NCBI RefSeq assembly: GCF_000719555.1
Contig: NZ_JOGX01000037.1
Span: 1 to 64,000 of the forward strand
DNA length: 64,000 nt
Reading direction: 5' to 3'
Origin: Streptomyces sp. NRRL F-5727
GTDB lineage: Bacteria > Actinomycetota > Actinomycetes > Streptomycetales > Streptomycetaceae
The notes beneath the pieces are model-generated. The model worked only from the letters and a program-made list of their open reading frames with translations. It was not told the DNA's origin and did no database searches. Position 1 is the first letter of the stretch. Each line of letters opens with the position of its first letter. Shown here piece by piece: positions 53,667-61,481 of the stretch. The translations under genes and the position numbers were made by a program.

Positions 53667-53682
53667 ATTGGTCCAGACCAAT
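53667..53682. promoter_or_regulatory. DasR-responsive element (dre) of the chitinase gene
   Basis: ATTGGTCCAGACCAAT has perfect seven-base arms ATTGGTC and GACCAAT. It matches the dre consensus A-S-TGGTCTAGACCA-S-T that the GntR regulator DasR uses to control chitin and aminosugar genes in Streptomyces. It is 53 bases upstream of the chitinase ATG. Confidence 0.8.
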
Positions 53683-53766
53683 AGGGGTCAAGGGGTCGGG
53701 AGGGGGTGGTTCATCTTCATCACTTCGGGTGAAACTCTGGCCCATGCTTGCGGACCGCGACAGTCG

Positions 53767-53793
53767 GTTGTCAGGCTGTAGCTGTCTGTCAAC
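53767..53793. promoter_or_regulatory. imperfect inverted repeat upstream of GntR gene
   Basis: GTTGTCAG (53767-53774) and CTGTCAAC (53786-53793) form an inverted repeat with one mismatched position per arm, 17 bases before the regulator's start. It may be an autoregulatory site. Confidence 0.35.
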
Positions 53794-53809
53794 CTGAGGG
53801 GAGTGTCCA

Positions 53810-54562
53810 GTGACGTTCGGTGAGCAGCCCGCCTATTTGCGCGTGGCGAGCGATCTGCGGGAGAAGATCGCGAACGGCTCGCTCCCGCCGCATACCCGCC
53901 TTCCCTCGCAGGCGCGCATCCGCGAGGAGTACGGGGTGTCGGACACCGTCGCGCTGGAGGCCCGCAAGGTGCTCATGGCCGAGGGACTCGTCGAGGGCCG
54001 CTCCGGCTCGGGGACGTACGTGCGGGAGCGGCCGGTGCCCCGCCGGGTCGCCCGCTCCGGCTACCGCCCCGCCTCCGGCGCCACGCCCTTCCGGCAGGAG
54101 CAGGCCGCCGAGGGCGCGCGCGGCACCTGGGACGCGCACAGCGAGCAGGAGGCCGCGGGCCGGGAGACCGCCGCCCGGCTGGGCATCGAGCCGGGGGACC
54201 GCGTGATGCGCACGCGGTACGTCTACCGGGACGGCGGCGAGGCCATGATGGTCGCCACCTCCTGGGAGCCGCTCGCCGTCACCGGCCGCACCCCCGTCAT
54301 GCTCCCCGAGGAGGGGCCGCTCGGCGGCTGCGGCGTGGTCGAGCGGATGGCGGCGATCGACGTCGTCGTGGACAACGTGGTGGAGGAGGTCGGCGCCCGC
54401 CCCGGCCTCGCCGAGGAGCTGCTCGTCCTCGGCGGCGTGCCCGGCCATGTGGTGATGGTCGTCGAGCGCACCTTCTACGCCTCCGGCCTCGCCGTGGAGA
54501 CCGCCGACATCGTCGTCCCCGCCGACCGCTACCGCCTCTCGTACCACCTTCCGGTCCGCTGA
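53810..54562 (+). CDS. GntR family regulator, HutC-type
   Basis: A 250-residue regulator. The GntR winged helix is at the N-terminus (PAYLRVASDLREKIANGSLPP, LPSQARIREEYGVSD, GLVEGRSGSGTYV). A UTRA/HutC-like ligand domain follows (RMRTRYVYRDGGEAMMVATSWEP, EVGARPG..EELLVLGG, ERTFYASG). Such proteins respond to small metabolites. GTG 53810 follows GAGGGGA. It is divergent from the chitinase and precedes an NCS1 permease, which could be its target. Confidence 0.9.
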   Translation: MTFGEQPAYLRVASDLREKIANGSLPPHTRLPSQARIREEYGVSDTVALEARKVLMAEGLVEGRSGSGTYVRERPVPRRVARSGYRPASGATPFRQEQAAEGARGTWDAHSEQEAAGRETAARLGIEPGDRVMRTRYVYRDGGEAMMVATSWEPLAVTGRTPVMLPEEGPLGGCGVVERMAAIDVVVDNVVEEVGARPGLAEELLVLGGVPGHVVMVVERTFYASGLAVETADIVVPADRYRLSYHLPVR

Positions 54563-54618
54563 CCGGAGCGGCGTGTCCGGCCCCGTGACCGGGAGTTAAC
54601 GGCACGTCAGGCTGCTTT

Positions 54619-54641
54619 ACCGCCCGGCAACGCCGGGCGGT
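54619..54641 (+). terminator. hairpin after GntR gene
   Basis: ACCGCCCGGC pairs perfectly with GCCGGGCGGT around AAC, in front of the permease gene. Confidence 0.65.
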
Positions 54642-54712
54642 GAGGGCCCGTCACAACCGGCTCCTAGTTTCCTGCCCCGTACCCGCGACCCGGTCGGACG
54701 ACAGGAGCCCCC

Positions 54713-56503
54713 ATGGCGGAGACCGTCACCACGCCCACCTCGGAACCGGAGCCGCCCGCCGCCGCGGCGCCGGGACCGACCGCCCCGGAGCGCGAACCCG
54801 CCGCCCCGGGGGCGGGCGCGCCGCCCGCGCACTCCGCGCCCCGGCGCAGTTACGCGAAGCTCGCCGCCGACGAGAGCCGCGAGGACTACTCGCTCCGCTT
54901 CGCCCCGCACTCGTTCCGGCGCTGGTCGCCCGGCACCGTGGCCGGCACCGCGCTCGGAGGCATCGCCTACCTCGCCGACTTCGCCATCGGCGCCTCGATC
55001 GTCTTCGCCTACGGCTTCACCAGCGGCCTCGCCTCGATCCTCACCGCCGCCGTGATCATCTTCCTCACCGGCATCCCCATCGCCCGGGCCTGCGCGACCT
55101 ACGGCCTCGACATGGACCTCATCACCCGGGGCGCCGGCTTCGGCTACTTCGGCTCCACCCTCACCTCGCTCATCTACGCCTCCTTCACCTTCATCTTCTT
55201 CGCGCTCGAAGGCTCGATCATGGCCCAGGCCATGCACCAGGCCGTGGGACTGCCGCTGGAGATCGGCTACCTCGTCACCACGCTGATCGTCATCCCGATC
55301 GTCTTCCGCGGGATGGGCGCGCTCGCCAAGGTGCAGGCGTGGACGCAGCCCGTCTGGCTCGTCGGCCTGGTCCTGCCCTTCGTCGTCCTCGCCTTCGAGG
55401 CCCCGGACGCCTGGGGCGCCTTCGCCTCCTTCGGCGGCACCGAGGGCGCCGGCTCCGGCTTCTCCTGGATCGGCTTCGGCCTCGGCACCGGCGTGGCCCT
55501 GTCGCTCATCGCCCAGATCGGCGAACAGGCCGACTACCTGCGCTTCATGCCGGTGAAGACCGAGGCGAACCGGCGCCGCTGGAACCTCGCCGTGCTCGCC
55601 GCGGGCCCCGGCTGGGTCGTCATCGGCGCCGCCAAGCAGCTCGGCGGCGCCTTCCTCGCCTTCGTCGCCCTGGAGGCGGTCGGCAAGACCCACGCCCTGG
55701 AGCCGATCGCGCCGCAGATCGAGGCGCTGAAGCCCTGGCTCGGCGGCCTCGCGCTGCCCGCCGCCGCGCTCTTCGTGATCGTCTCCCAGATCAAGATCAA
55801 CGTCACCAACGCCTACAGCGGCTCGCTGTCCTGGTCGAACTTCTTCTCCCGGACGACCCACCGGCACCCCGGCCGGGTCTGGTACATCTTCCTCAACCTC
55901 GCCATCGCGCTGACGCTGATGGAGATGGACATGTTCGCCGCCCTCGGCAAGCTGCTCGGCTTCTACTCCAACGTCGGCATCGCCTGGATCGCAGCCGTCG
56001 CCGCCGACCTCGTCATCAACAAGCGGGCCGGCTGGAGCCCGCCGTACATCGAGTTCAAGCGGGCCTATCTGTACGCGGTGAACCCGGCCGGCTTCGGCGC
56101 CATGGCCGTGGCCTCCGTCGTCTCGATCCTCGCCTTCTTCGGCCTCTTCGGCCGCTACGCCGAGGCGTTCTCCACCTTCATCGCCGCCGGCCTCGCCCTC
56201 GTCCTCTGCCCGCTGATCGCCTGGGCGACGAAGGGGCGCTACTACCTGGCGCGCCCGAACCCGGTGAACGGTCCCGGGGCCGACGTCGCCGACGAGCGGG
56301 CCACCCACACCTGCGCCGAGTGCGAGACCGCGTACGAGCTGCCCGACATCGCCGACTGCCCGGTCCGTTCCGGCCCGGTCTGCTCCCTCTGCTGCTCCCT
56401 CGACGCCGACTGCGGCGACGCCTGCCGCAAGGGCCCCGCCCGCGCCGCCGGACCCGTGTTCATGCCGGTGCCCACCCTCCCCGGGGCGGCGCCCGGCATG
56501 TGA
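54713..56503 (+). CDS. NCS1 family nucleobase-type permease with Cys-rich tail
   Basis: A 596-residue permease with ~12 membrane helices after an Ala/Pro-rich N-terminal 50. It resembles cytosine/purine/hydantoin permeases (GIAYLADFAIGASIV in helix 1, TRGAGFGYFGSTLTSL, SQIKINVTNAYSGSLSWSN). After the last helix (~505) a cytosolic tail holds eight cysteines: CAEC, then an isolated Cys, CSLCCSLDADC and a last Cys. A similar Cys-rich link is, to my memory, seen where such permeases are fused to histidine kinases; here no kinase domain follows. The ligand is unknown. Confidence 0.85.
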   Translation: MAETVTTPTSEPEPPAAAAPGPTAPEREPAAPGAGAPPAHSAPRRSYAKLAADESREDYSLRFAPHSFRRWSPGTVAGTALGGIAYLADFAIGASIVFAYGFTSGLASILTAAVIIFLTGIPIARACATYGLDMDLITRGAGFGYFGSTLTSLIYASFTFIFFALEGSIMAQAMHQAVGLPLEIGYLVTTLIVIPIVFRGMGALAKVQAWTQPVWLVGLVLPFVVLAFEAPDAWGAFASFGGTEGAGSGFSWIGFGLGTGVALSLIAQIGEQADYLRFMPVKTEANRRRWNLAVLAAGPGWVVIGAAKQLGGAFLAFVALEAVGKTHALEPIAPQIEALKPWLGGLALPAAALFVIVSQIKINVTNAYSGSLSWSNFFSRTTHRHPGRVWYIFLNLAIALTLMEMDMFAALGKLLGFYSNVGIAWIAAVAADLVINKRAGWSPPYIEFKRAYLYAVNPAGFGAMAVASVVSILAFFGLFGRYAEAFSTFIAAGLALVLCPLIAWATKGRYYLARPNPVNGPGADVADERATHTCAECETAYELPDIADCPVRSGPVCSLCCSLDADCGDACRKGPARAAGPVFMPVPTLPGAAPGM

Positions 56504-56658
56504 CCTTCGGCCTCCTTCCGTCGGTTCCCGGCCGATCCGTATCTCTTGGTGAAAACCCGTATCCGCTGTGTGAAGGTCAGGCGTAAGCTCGGGCATATGC
56601 GGATCGAGGTTTCACGGAGATCCTTGATGACGTCTGGCCCGGCGGAGGGAGAAGCCTG

Positions 56659-56835
56659 ATGACCGACAGCGGCGCCGTCCAACCGTGGCTCGTCATACGG
56701 CAGGACGACAACGGCAACCGCTACCGGGTGGGGCGCTACGCGACCCAGGACGAGGCCCAGAAGATCGCGGACACGCTCGACGCCCGCGGCCACAAGCAGC
56801 TCTACTGGGTCGAGCGCGCGGCCCCCGCCGGCTGA
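56659..56835 (+). CDS. small SPOR-like protein
   Basis: A 58-residue protein (MTDSGAVQPWLVIRQDDNG as start). It has the SPOR-like pattern RYRVGRYATQDEAQKIADTLDARGHKQLYWVER. Such short proteins are conserved in Streptomyces and lack signal peptides; true SPOR domains bind denuded peptidoglycan, but that function is unlikely for a bare cytosolic copy. The ATG has GGCGGAGGGAGAAG upstream, a good ribosome site. Confidence 0.8.
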   Translation: MTDSGAVQPWLVIRQDDNGNRYRVGRYATQDEAQKIADTLDARGHKQLYWVERAAPAG

Positions 56836-56844
56836 TGCCCCGGC

Positions 56845-56850
56845 TACCCT
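56845..56850 (+). promoter_or_regulatory. -10 box of leaderless NUDIX gene
   Basis: TACCCT ends seven bases before ATG 56858 and no ribosome site is seen. Confidence 0.45.
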
Positions 56851-56857
56851 CGCGGGC

Positions 56858-57304
56858 ATGACCGAAAGCACCACCCACCACGGCACCGGACCCGACCACG
56901 GGGCCGGTGCCGTGGTCGTCGTCGCGGCCGCCCTCCTCGACCGTGGCCGGCTGCTCGCCGCCCGCCGCAGCGCCCCCGCCGACCTCGCCGGCCGCTGGGA
57001 ACTGCCCGGCGGGAAGGTCGAGCCCGGCGAGCGCCCGGAGGACGCCCTCGTCCGCGAACTCCGCGAGGAGCTGGGCGTCGAGGCCGAGCCCGGCGAGCGG
57101 ATCCCCGGCGAATGGCCCCTCAAGCCCGGCTACGTCCTGCGGGTGTGGACCGCCCGCCTCCGCTCCGGCGAACCCCGCCCCCTGGAGGACCACGACGAGC
57201 TCCGCTGGCTCGCCCGCCACGAACTGGACAGCGTGGACTGGCTCGACCAGGACCGCCCCGCGGTGGCGGAAGCGGCGCTCAGGCTCCCCGCCGCGCGCCC
57301 CTAG
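56858..57304 (+). CDS. NUDIX hydrolase, MutT-like
   Basis: A 148-residue pyrophosphatase. The NUDIX box from Gly of GGKVEPGERPEDALVREL to REELGV fits GX5EX7REUXEEXGU fully. The strand AGRWELPGGK and the late LRWLARHEL match MutT-type 8-oxo-dGTP diphosphatases. It could clean the nucleotide pool, but NUDIX substrates are hard to predict. It stands 22 bases after the SPOR-like gene and likely has its own leaderless promoter. Confidence 0.88.
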   Translation: MTESTTHHGTGPDHGAGAVVVVAAALLDRGRLLAARRSAPADLAGRWELPGGKVEPGERPEDALVRELREELGVEAEPGERIPGEWPLKPGYVLRVWTARLRSGEPRPLEDHDELRWLARHELDSVDWLDQDRPAVAEAALRLPAARP

Positions 57305-57464
57305 ACCCGGCGTGCGGCGCCCTCCCTACGCCGTTCGTGCCACCGTGCGCCCGTGACCGCCCCCGGAGGGGTATTTCGCGCTGAATTCCGGGTATGTCCC
57401 CATTGGTCCCTCAGAAGAGGGTGATCCTCTTCCTGTCGCACCACGGTTGGGGAAGTGATCGCGT

Positions 57465-57887
57465 GTGATCGACACCGACGGCGCCCGCGCCGAGTGGAAC
57501 TTCCCGGCGGAGGCGGACGCCGTGCGCACCGCCCGCCACGCCGTCCGCGAGACCCTCCGCTCCTGGAAGGTCGACGCGGCCGTGGGGGACGTGGCCGTCC
57601 TGCTGGTCAGCGAGCTGGTCACCAACTCGCTGCGGTACGCCTCCGGCCCCATCGGCGTGCGGATCCTGCGGGCCGAAGGCACCGCCACCGAACCGCCCCG
57701 GCACTCCGCGCTCCTCGTGGAGGTCTCCGATCCGCTTCCGGATCCGCCCACCGAGCGGCCCGCGGGACCCGACGACGAAGGGGGCCGCGGGCTCGGTCTG
57801 GTGGCCTGTTCCGCACGCCGCTGGGGGACCCGGCAGGGCGCCACCGGGAAAACCGTATGGTTCGAGCTGGCTCTCCCTGGTGAGTAA
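57465..57887 (+). CDS. anti-sigma-factor-like HATPase
   Basis: A 140-residue GHKL ATPase domain protein of the RsbW/SpoIIAB group. The N box is SELVTNSLRYA, the G1 box VEVSDPLPDPP and the G2 region DDEGGRGLGLVACSARRWG. Stand-alone copies are abundant in Streptomyces and are thought to bind sigma factors or their antagonists. GTG 57465 follows GGGGAAGTG. A SpoIIE-type phosphatase follows on the same strand and could be in the same signalling chain. Confidence 0.87.
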   Translation: MIDTDGARAEWNFPAEADAVRTARHAVRETLRSWKVDAAVGDVAVLLVSELVTNSLRYASGPIGVRILRAEGTATEPPRHSALLVEVSDPLPDPPTERPAGPDDEGGRGLGLVACSARRWGTRQGATGKTVWFELALPGE

Positions 57888-58030
57888 AGAGAGAGGGACG
57901 ACGATCACCGGAGCGGGTCACGAGCCGACCGAGACCACCCTGTGATCGTGGACGTCGTGCCGCCGGAGCCCCGGTGCTGAATACTGCGGGCATGGCCGGT
58001 CCGGTGCGGTGAGCTGGAGGGGACGGTCGC

Positions 58031-60616
58031 GTGAGCGAGATATCCAGGACGACGGGCGGCGTCGTGTGGCAGAGCAGCCCGCCCGGATCGATCTACGACT
58101 ACATCCGGGTCGCCTCCTTCTCTCTCGGGCCCGACGGGCGCGTCGACCAGTGGAGCACCCGGGCGGCCGACCTCTTCGGAGTCTCCGCCCAGGAGGCCCG
58201 CGGCAAGGACCCCGTCGAGGCGTTCATGCCCGCCGAGCTGCGGGATCGCGGCCACCAGCGGGTCAAGGAGATCCTGGACGGCCGCGAATGGACCGGCCTC
58301 GTCCCCTTCCGCATCCCCGGCCCCGCCGGTGCGCCGGAGCAGGACCGGCCGCACGGCATCGCCGAGATGTACGTGATGCCGAGCGAGACCGCGGCCGGCG
58401 AGCGGGCCGCGCTCTGCATCGTCGTCGACGTCCGGGCGCTGCGCCGGATCGAGACCGACCTGGCCGCCTCCCAGGCCATTTTCGGCCAATCGCCCTTCGG
58501 CTTCCTCCTCTTCGGCACCGACCTCACCGTCAAGCGCGCCAACCAGCGCTTCGCCGCCGTCTTCGGCGGCGAAGCCGACGACCACCGCGGCCGCGGCGTC
58601 CACGACTACCTCGCCAAGCCCGAGGCCGACCGGATGACCGCCGCCCTCCGCCGCGTCCTGGAGACCGGGGACGCCGTCACCGACCTCCGGATCACCGGCG
58701 CCGCACCAGGCGCCCGGATCCGCCGCCACTGGTCCATCAACCTCTACCGGGTGCACAGCGGCTCCGGCCGCCCGGTCGGCGTCGCGGGGCTCGGCATCGA
58801 CGTCACCCGCCGGCAGAACGCGGCCCGCGAGGCGGCCAGCGCCCGCCGCAACCTCGCCCTCCTCAACGAGGCCGGATCCCGCATAGGGAACTCCCTCGAC
58901 CTGGAGGCCACCGCCCGCGAACTCCTCGACGTCGCCGTCCCCGGCTTCTGCGACCTCGCCTCCGTCGACCTCTACCAGGGGCTCCTCACCGGCGACGAGG
59001 CCCCGCCCGGCCGCTGGGGCAGCTCCCACGACGTCGGCTACGGCGCCGGCAGCGCCGAACTGCGCCGGGTCGCCTTCGCCAGCGCCGTCGCCGACACCCC
59101 GCTCAGGACCGACGAGGGCCACGGACCGGCCGGCGACGGCGACGGGTCCGTCCCCATCGAGGTCGGCGCCGTCCACCGCTACCCCTTCAACTCGCCCGCC
59201 GCCGGAGCGCTGCGCACCGGCCGGGTCCGGACCGTGCCCGGCGACGACGGCGACCTCGTCCACTCCACCCTGGCCGTCCCGATGGTCGCCCACGACACCG
59301 TCGTCGGCCTGGTGCAGTTCTCCCGCACCAAGGGCAGCGAACCCTTCGGCGACCGAGACCGGGCCCTCGCCGTGGAACTCGCCGCCCGCGCCGCCGTCTG
59401 CATCGACAACGCCCGCCTCTACCGCCGCGAACACGAGCGGGCCCTCATCCTGCAGCGCAGCCTGCTCCCGCCCGGCGACCCCGAGGCCGCCGGACTCGAC
59501 ATCGCCTGCCGCTACCTCCCCGGCACCGACGCCACCGAGGTCGGCGGCGACTGGTTCGACGTCATCGAACTCCCCGGCCACCGCACCGCCCTCGTCATCG
59601 GCGACGTCATGGGCCGCGGTCTGCGCGCCGCCGTCGCCATGGGCGAACTGCGCACCGCCGTCCGCACCCTCGCCCAGCTCGACCTCGAACCCGCCGAGGT
59701 CCTCTCCCACCTCGACGAGATCGCCCGCGGCCTCGGCGCCCCCATCGGCGCCCAGCAGTCCCGGGCGCAGAAGAACCGCGGCCCCGAACTCTCCGAGGTG
59801 TACCTCGCCACCTGCGTCTACGCCGTCTACGACCCGGTGACCCGGCGCTGCACCTTCGCCAACGCCGGTCACCTGCCGCCCGTCCTCGTCGAACCGGGCG
59901 AGGACGCCCTCCTCCTCGACGTGCCCCCGGGGATGCCGCTGGGCGTCGGCGGCGAACCCTTCGAGGAGGTCGAGGTCGAACTTCCCGAGGGCTCCCTCCT
60001 CGCCCTCTACACCGACGGCCTCGTCGAATCCCGCGACCACCCCCTCGACGAGGGACTCGGCGCCTTCAAGCGGGCCCTCGCCGACCGGGCCCGACCCCTG
60101 GAGGACGTCTGCGACCGGGTCCTCTCCACCCTCGACACCGGCCACGGCGAGGACGACATCGCCCTCCTGATGGCCCGTATCCAGGGGCTGCCCGCCGAGG
60201 CCGTCGGCGACTGGCGGCTGCCCCGCGAGCCACGCTCCGTCGGCCGCGCCCGCGAGCTCGCCCGCGCCCAGCTCACCGCCTGGGGCCTCGACGCGCTCGT
60301 GGACACCGTCGAACTCCTCGTCAGCGAACTCGTCACCAACGCGCTGCGGTACGGCGAGGGCGAGATACGGCTCCGGCTGCTGCGCGACCGCACCCTGGTC
60401 TGCGAGGTGTGGGACGCCGGCCTGGTCCAGCCGCGCCGCCGCCGCGCCAAGGACACCGACGAGGGCGGCCGCGGCCTCCAGCTCGTCGGGCTGCTCTCCG
60501 CCTCCTGGGGCTCGCGCCGCACCCCGCGCGGCAAGACGGTCTGGTTCGAGCTGGCCCTCCCCGACGGCGGGCCCACGGCGGAACCCACCGTGGACCAGCT
60601 CCTCAGCATGTTCTGA
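58031..60616 (+). CDS. PAS-PAS-GAF-SpoIIE phosphatase with HATPase
   Basis: An 861-residue cytosolic signalling protein. Two PAS domains (~20-140 and ~145-265; SPFGFLLFGTDLTVKRANQ, quoted in part) come first. A GAF domain (~285-470), a PP2C/SpoIIE phosphatase (~490-705; EVGGDWFDVIEL, VIGDVMGRG, ANAGHLPPVL, YTDGLVE, EDDIALL) and a C-terminal GHKL ATPase (~720-845; SELVTNALRYG, DEGGRGLQLVG) follow. It should link a sensed ligand or redox signal to dephosphorylation of an anti-sigma antagonist. The GTG has GGAGGGGACG upstream. Confidence 0.9.
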   Translation: MSEISRTTGGVVWQSSPPGSIYDYIRVASFSLGPDGRVDQWSTRAADLFGVSAQEARGKDPVEAFMPAELRDRGHQRVKEILDGREWTGLVPFRIPGPAGAPEQDRPHGIAEMYVMPSETAAGERAALCIVVDVRALRRIETDLAASQAIFGQSPFGFLLFGTDLTVKRANQRFAAVFGGEADDHRGRGVHDYLAKPEADRMTAALRRVLETGDAVTDLRITGAAPGARIRRHWSINLYRVHSGSGRPVGVAGLGIDVTRRQNAAREAASARRNLALLNEAGSRIGNSLDLEATARELLDVAVPGFCDLASVDLYQGLLTGDEAPPGRWGSSHDVGYGAGSAELRRVAFASAVADTPLRTDEGHGPAGDGDGSVPIEVGAVHRYPFNSPAAGALRTGRVRTVPGDDGDLVHSTLAVPMVAHDTVVGLVQFSRTKGSEPFGDRDRALAVELAARAAVCIDNARLYRREHERALILQRSLLPPGDPEAAGLDIACRYLPGTDATEVGGDWFDVIELPGHRTALVIGDVMGRGLRAAVAMGELRTAVRTLAQLDLEPAEVLSHLDEIARGLGAPIGAQQSRAQKNRGPELSEVYLATCVYAVYDPVTRRCTFANAGHLPPVLVEPGEDALLLDVPPGMPLGVGGEPFEEVEVELPEGSLLALYTDGLVESRDHPLDEGLGAFKRALADRARPLEDVCDRVLSTLDTGHGEDDIALLMARIQGLPAEAVGDWRLPREPRSVGRARELARAQLTAWGLDALVDTVELLVSELVTNALRYGEGEIRLRLLRDRTLVCEVWDAGLVQPRRRRAKDTDEGGRGLQLVGLLSASWGSRRTPRGKTVWFELALPDGGPTAEPTVDQLLSMF

Positions 60617-60640
60617 GCGGCGCCCCGGGGAGCTGCCCAG

Positions 60641-60724
60641 GTCGCCCGTCAGACCGCCCGTCAGGCCGCGCTTCAGGCCGCCCTTCGGGCCGCCCGTCAG
60701 GCCGCCCTTCGGGCCGCCCGTCAG
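60641..60724. repeat. 12-bp tandem repeat over the pspA stop
   Basis: Seven units of ccgcccgtcagg and ccgcccttcggg in partly alternating order fill the gap between the SpoIIE-type gene and pspA. On the minus strand the unit reads CCTGACGGGCGG, and the TGA of the last unit is the pspA stop codon. Confidence 0.92.
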
Positions 60725-61431
60725 GCCGCCTTGAGCGCCGCCAGCCGGGCCGCGATCTCCGCCTCGTCCCCGGCCGCGTCCAGCTGCTCGAACTGGGCGT
60801 CCAGCGAGGACGCGGCCAGCTCCTGCTTGCCGAGGGCCCGCGCCTCCTCCCGGCGCACCTTGTCCTCGAAGCGGCTCAGCTCGCTCGTCGGGTCCAGCAC
60901 GTCGACGCTCTTCACCGCGTCCATCATCGTGTTCTGCGCCTGCGCCGACCTGGCGCGGGCGACCAGCTCGTCCCGCCTGGCCCGGAGCTCGACCAGCTTG
61001 GCCTTCATCCGGTCCAGCCCGGAGGTCAGCCGGGACACCACCTCGGTCTGCGCGGCGATCGTCGGCTCGGCCGTCCGCGCCTCCTTCTCGGACTGGAGCT
61101 GACGGCCCAGCGCGACCCTGGCGAGGTTGTCGAAGCGGTCCGCCTCCGCCGCCTGCCCGCCGGTCCGCAGCTCGTCCGCCTTCCGGCTGGCCGCCAGCGC
61201 CTTCCCGCCCCACTCGGCCGCCGCCGCCACGTCCTCCGCGTGGTCCTGCTCCATCAGCCGCAGGTTGCCGATGGTCGCCGCCACCGCCTCCTCGGCCTCC
61301 GCGATGTTGCCCGAGTAGTCGCGGATCAGCTGGTCCAGCATCTTCTGCGGGTCCTCCGCCTGGTCGAGCAGGGCGTTGACGTTCGCCTTCGCCAGCTGGG
61401 TGACACGGCCGAGGACGGTCTGCTTGCTCAT
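60721..61431 (-). CDS. pspA: PspA/IM30 family protein
   Basis: A 236-residue phage-shock-type protein, nearly all coiled-coil (about 20-210). It starts MSKQTVLGRVTQLAKANVNALLDQAEDPQKM (split here: residues 1-31), the membrane-binding amphipathic helix and family motif. QNTMMDAVKSVD and the helical end are conserved. ESCRT-III-like rods of PspA protect stressed membranes. ATG 61431 follows AAGGAG. It lies 50 bases after the TPM-domain gene, so the pair is likely co-transcribed. Confidence 0.92.
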   Translation of the reverse strand: MSKQTVLGRVTQLAKANVNALLDQAEDPQKMLDQLIRDYSGNIAEAEEAVAATIGNLRLMEQDHAEDVAAAAEWGGKALAASRKADELRTGGQAAEADRFDNLARVALGRQLQSEKEARTAEPTIAAQTEVVSRLTSGLDRMKAKLVELRARRDELVARARSAQAQNTMMDAVKSVDVLDPTSELSRFEDKVRREEARALGKQELAASSLDAQFEQLDAAGDEAEIAARLAALKAA

Positions 61432-61481
61432 GCGCTGCTCCTTGCGGGGTCGTACGAGAGGAAGTGTCGTGGACGTGGACA

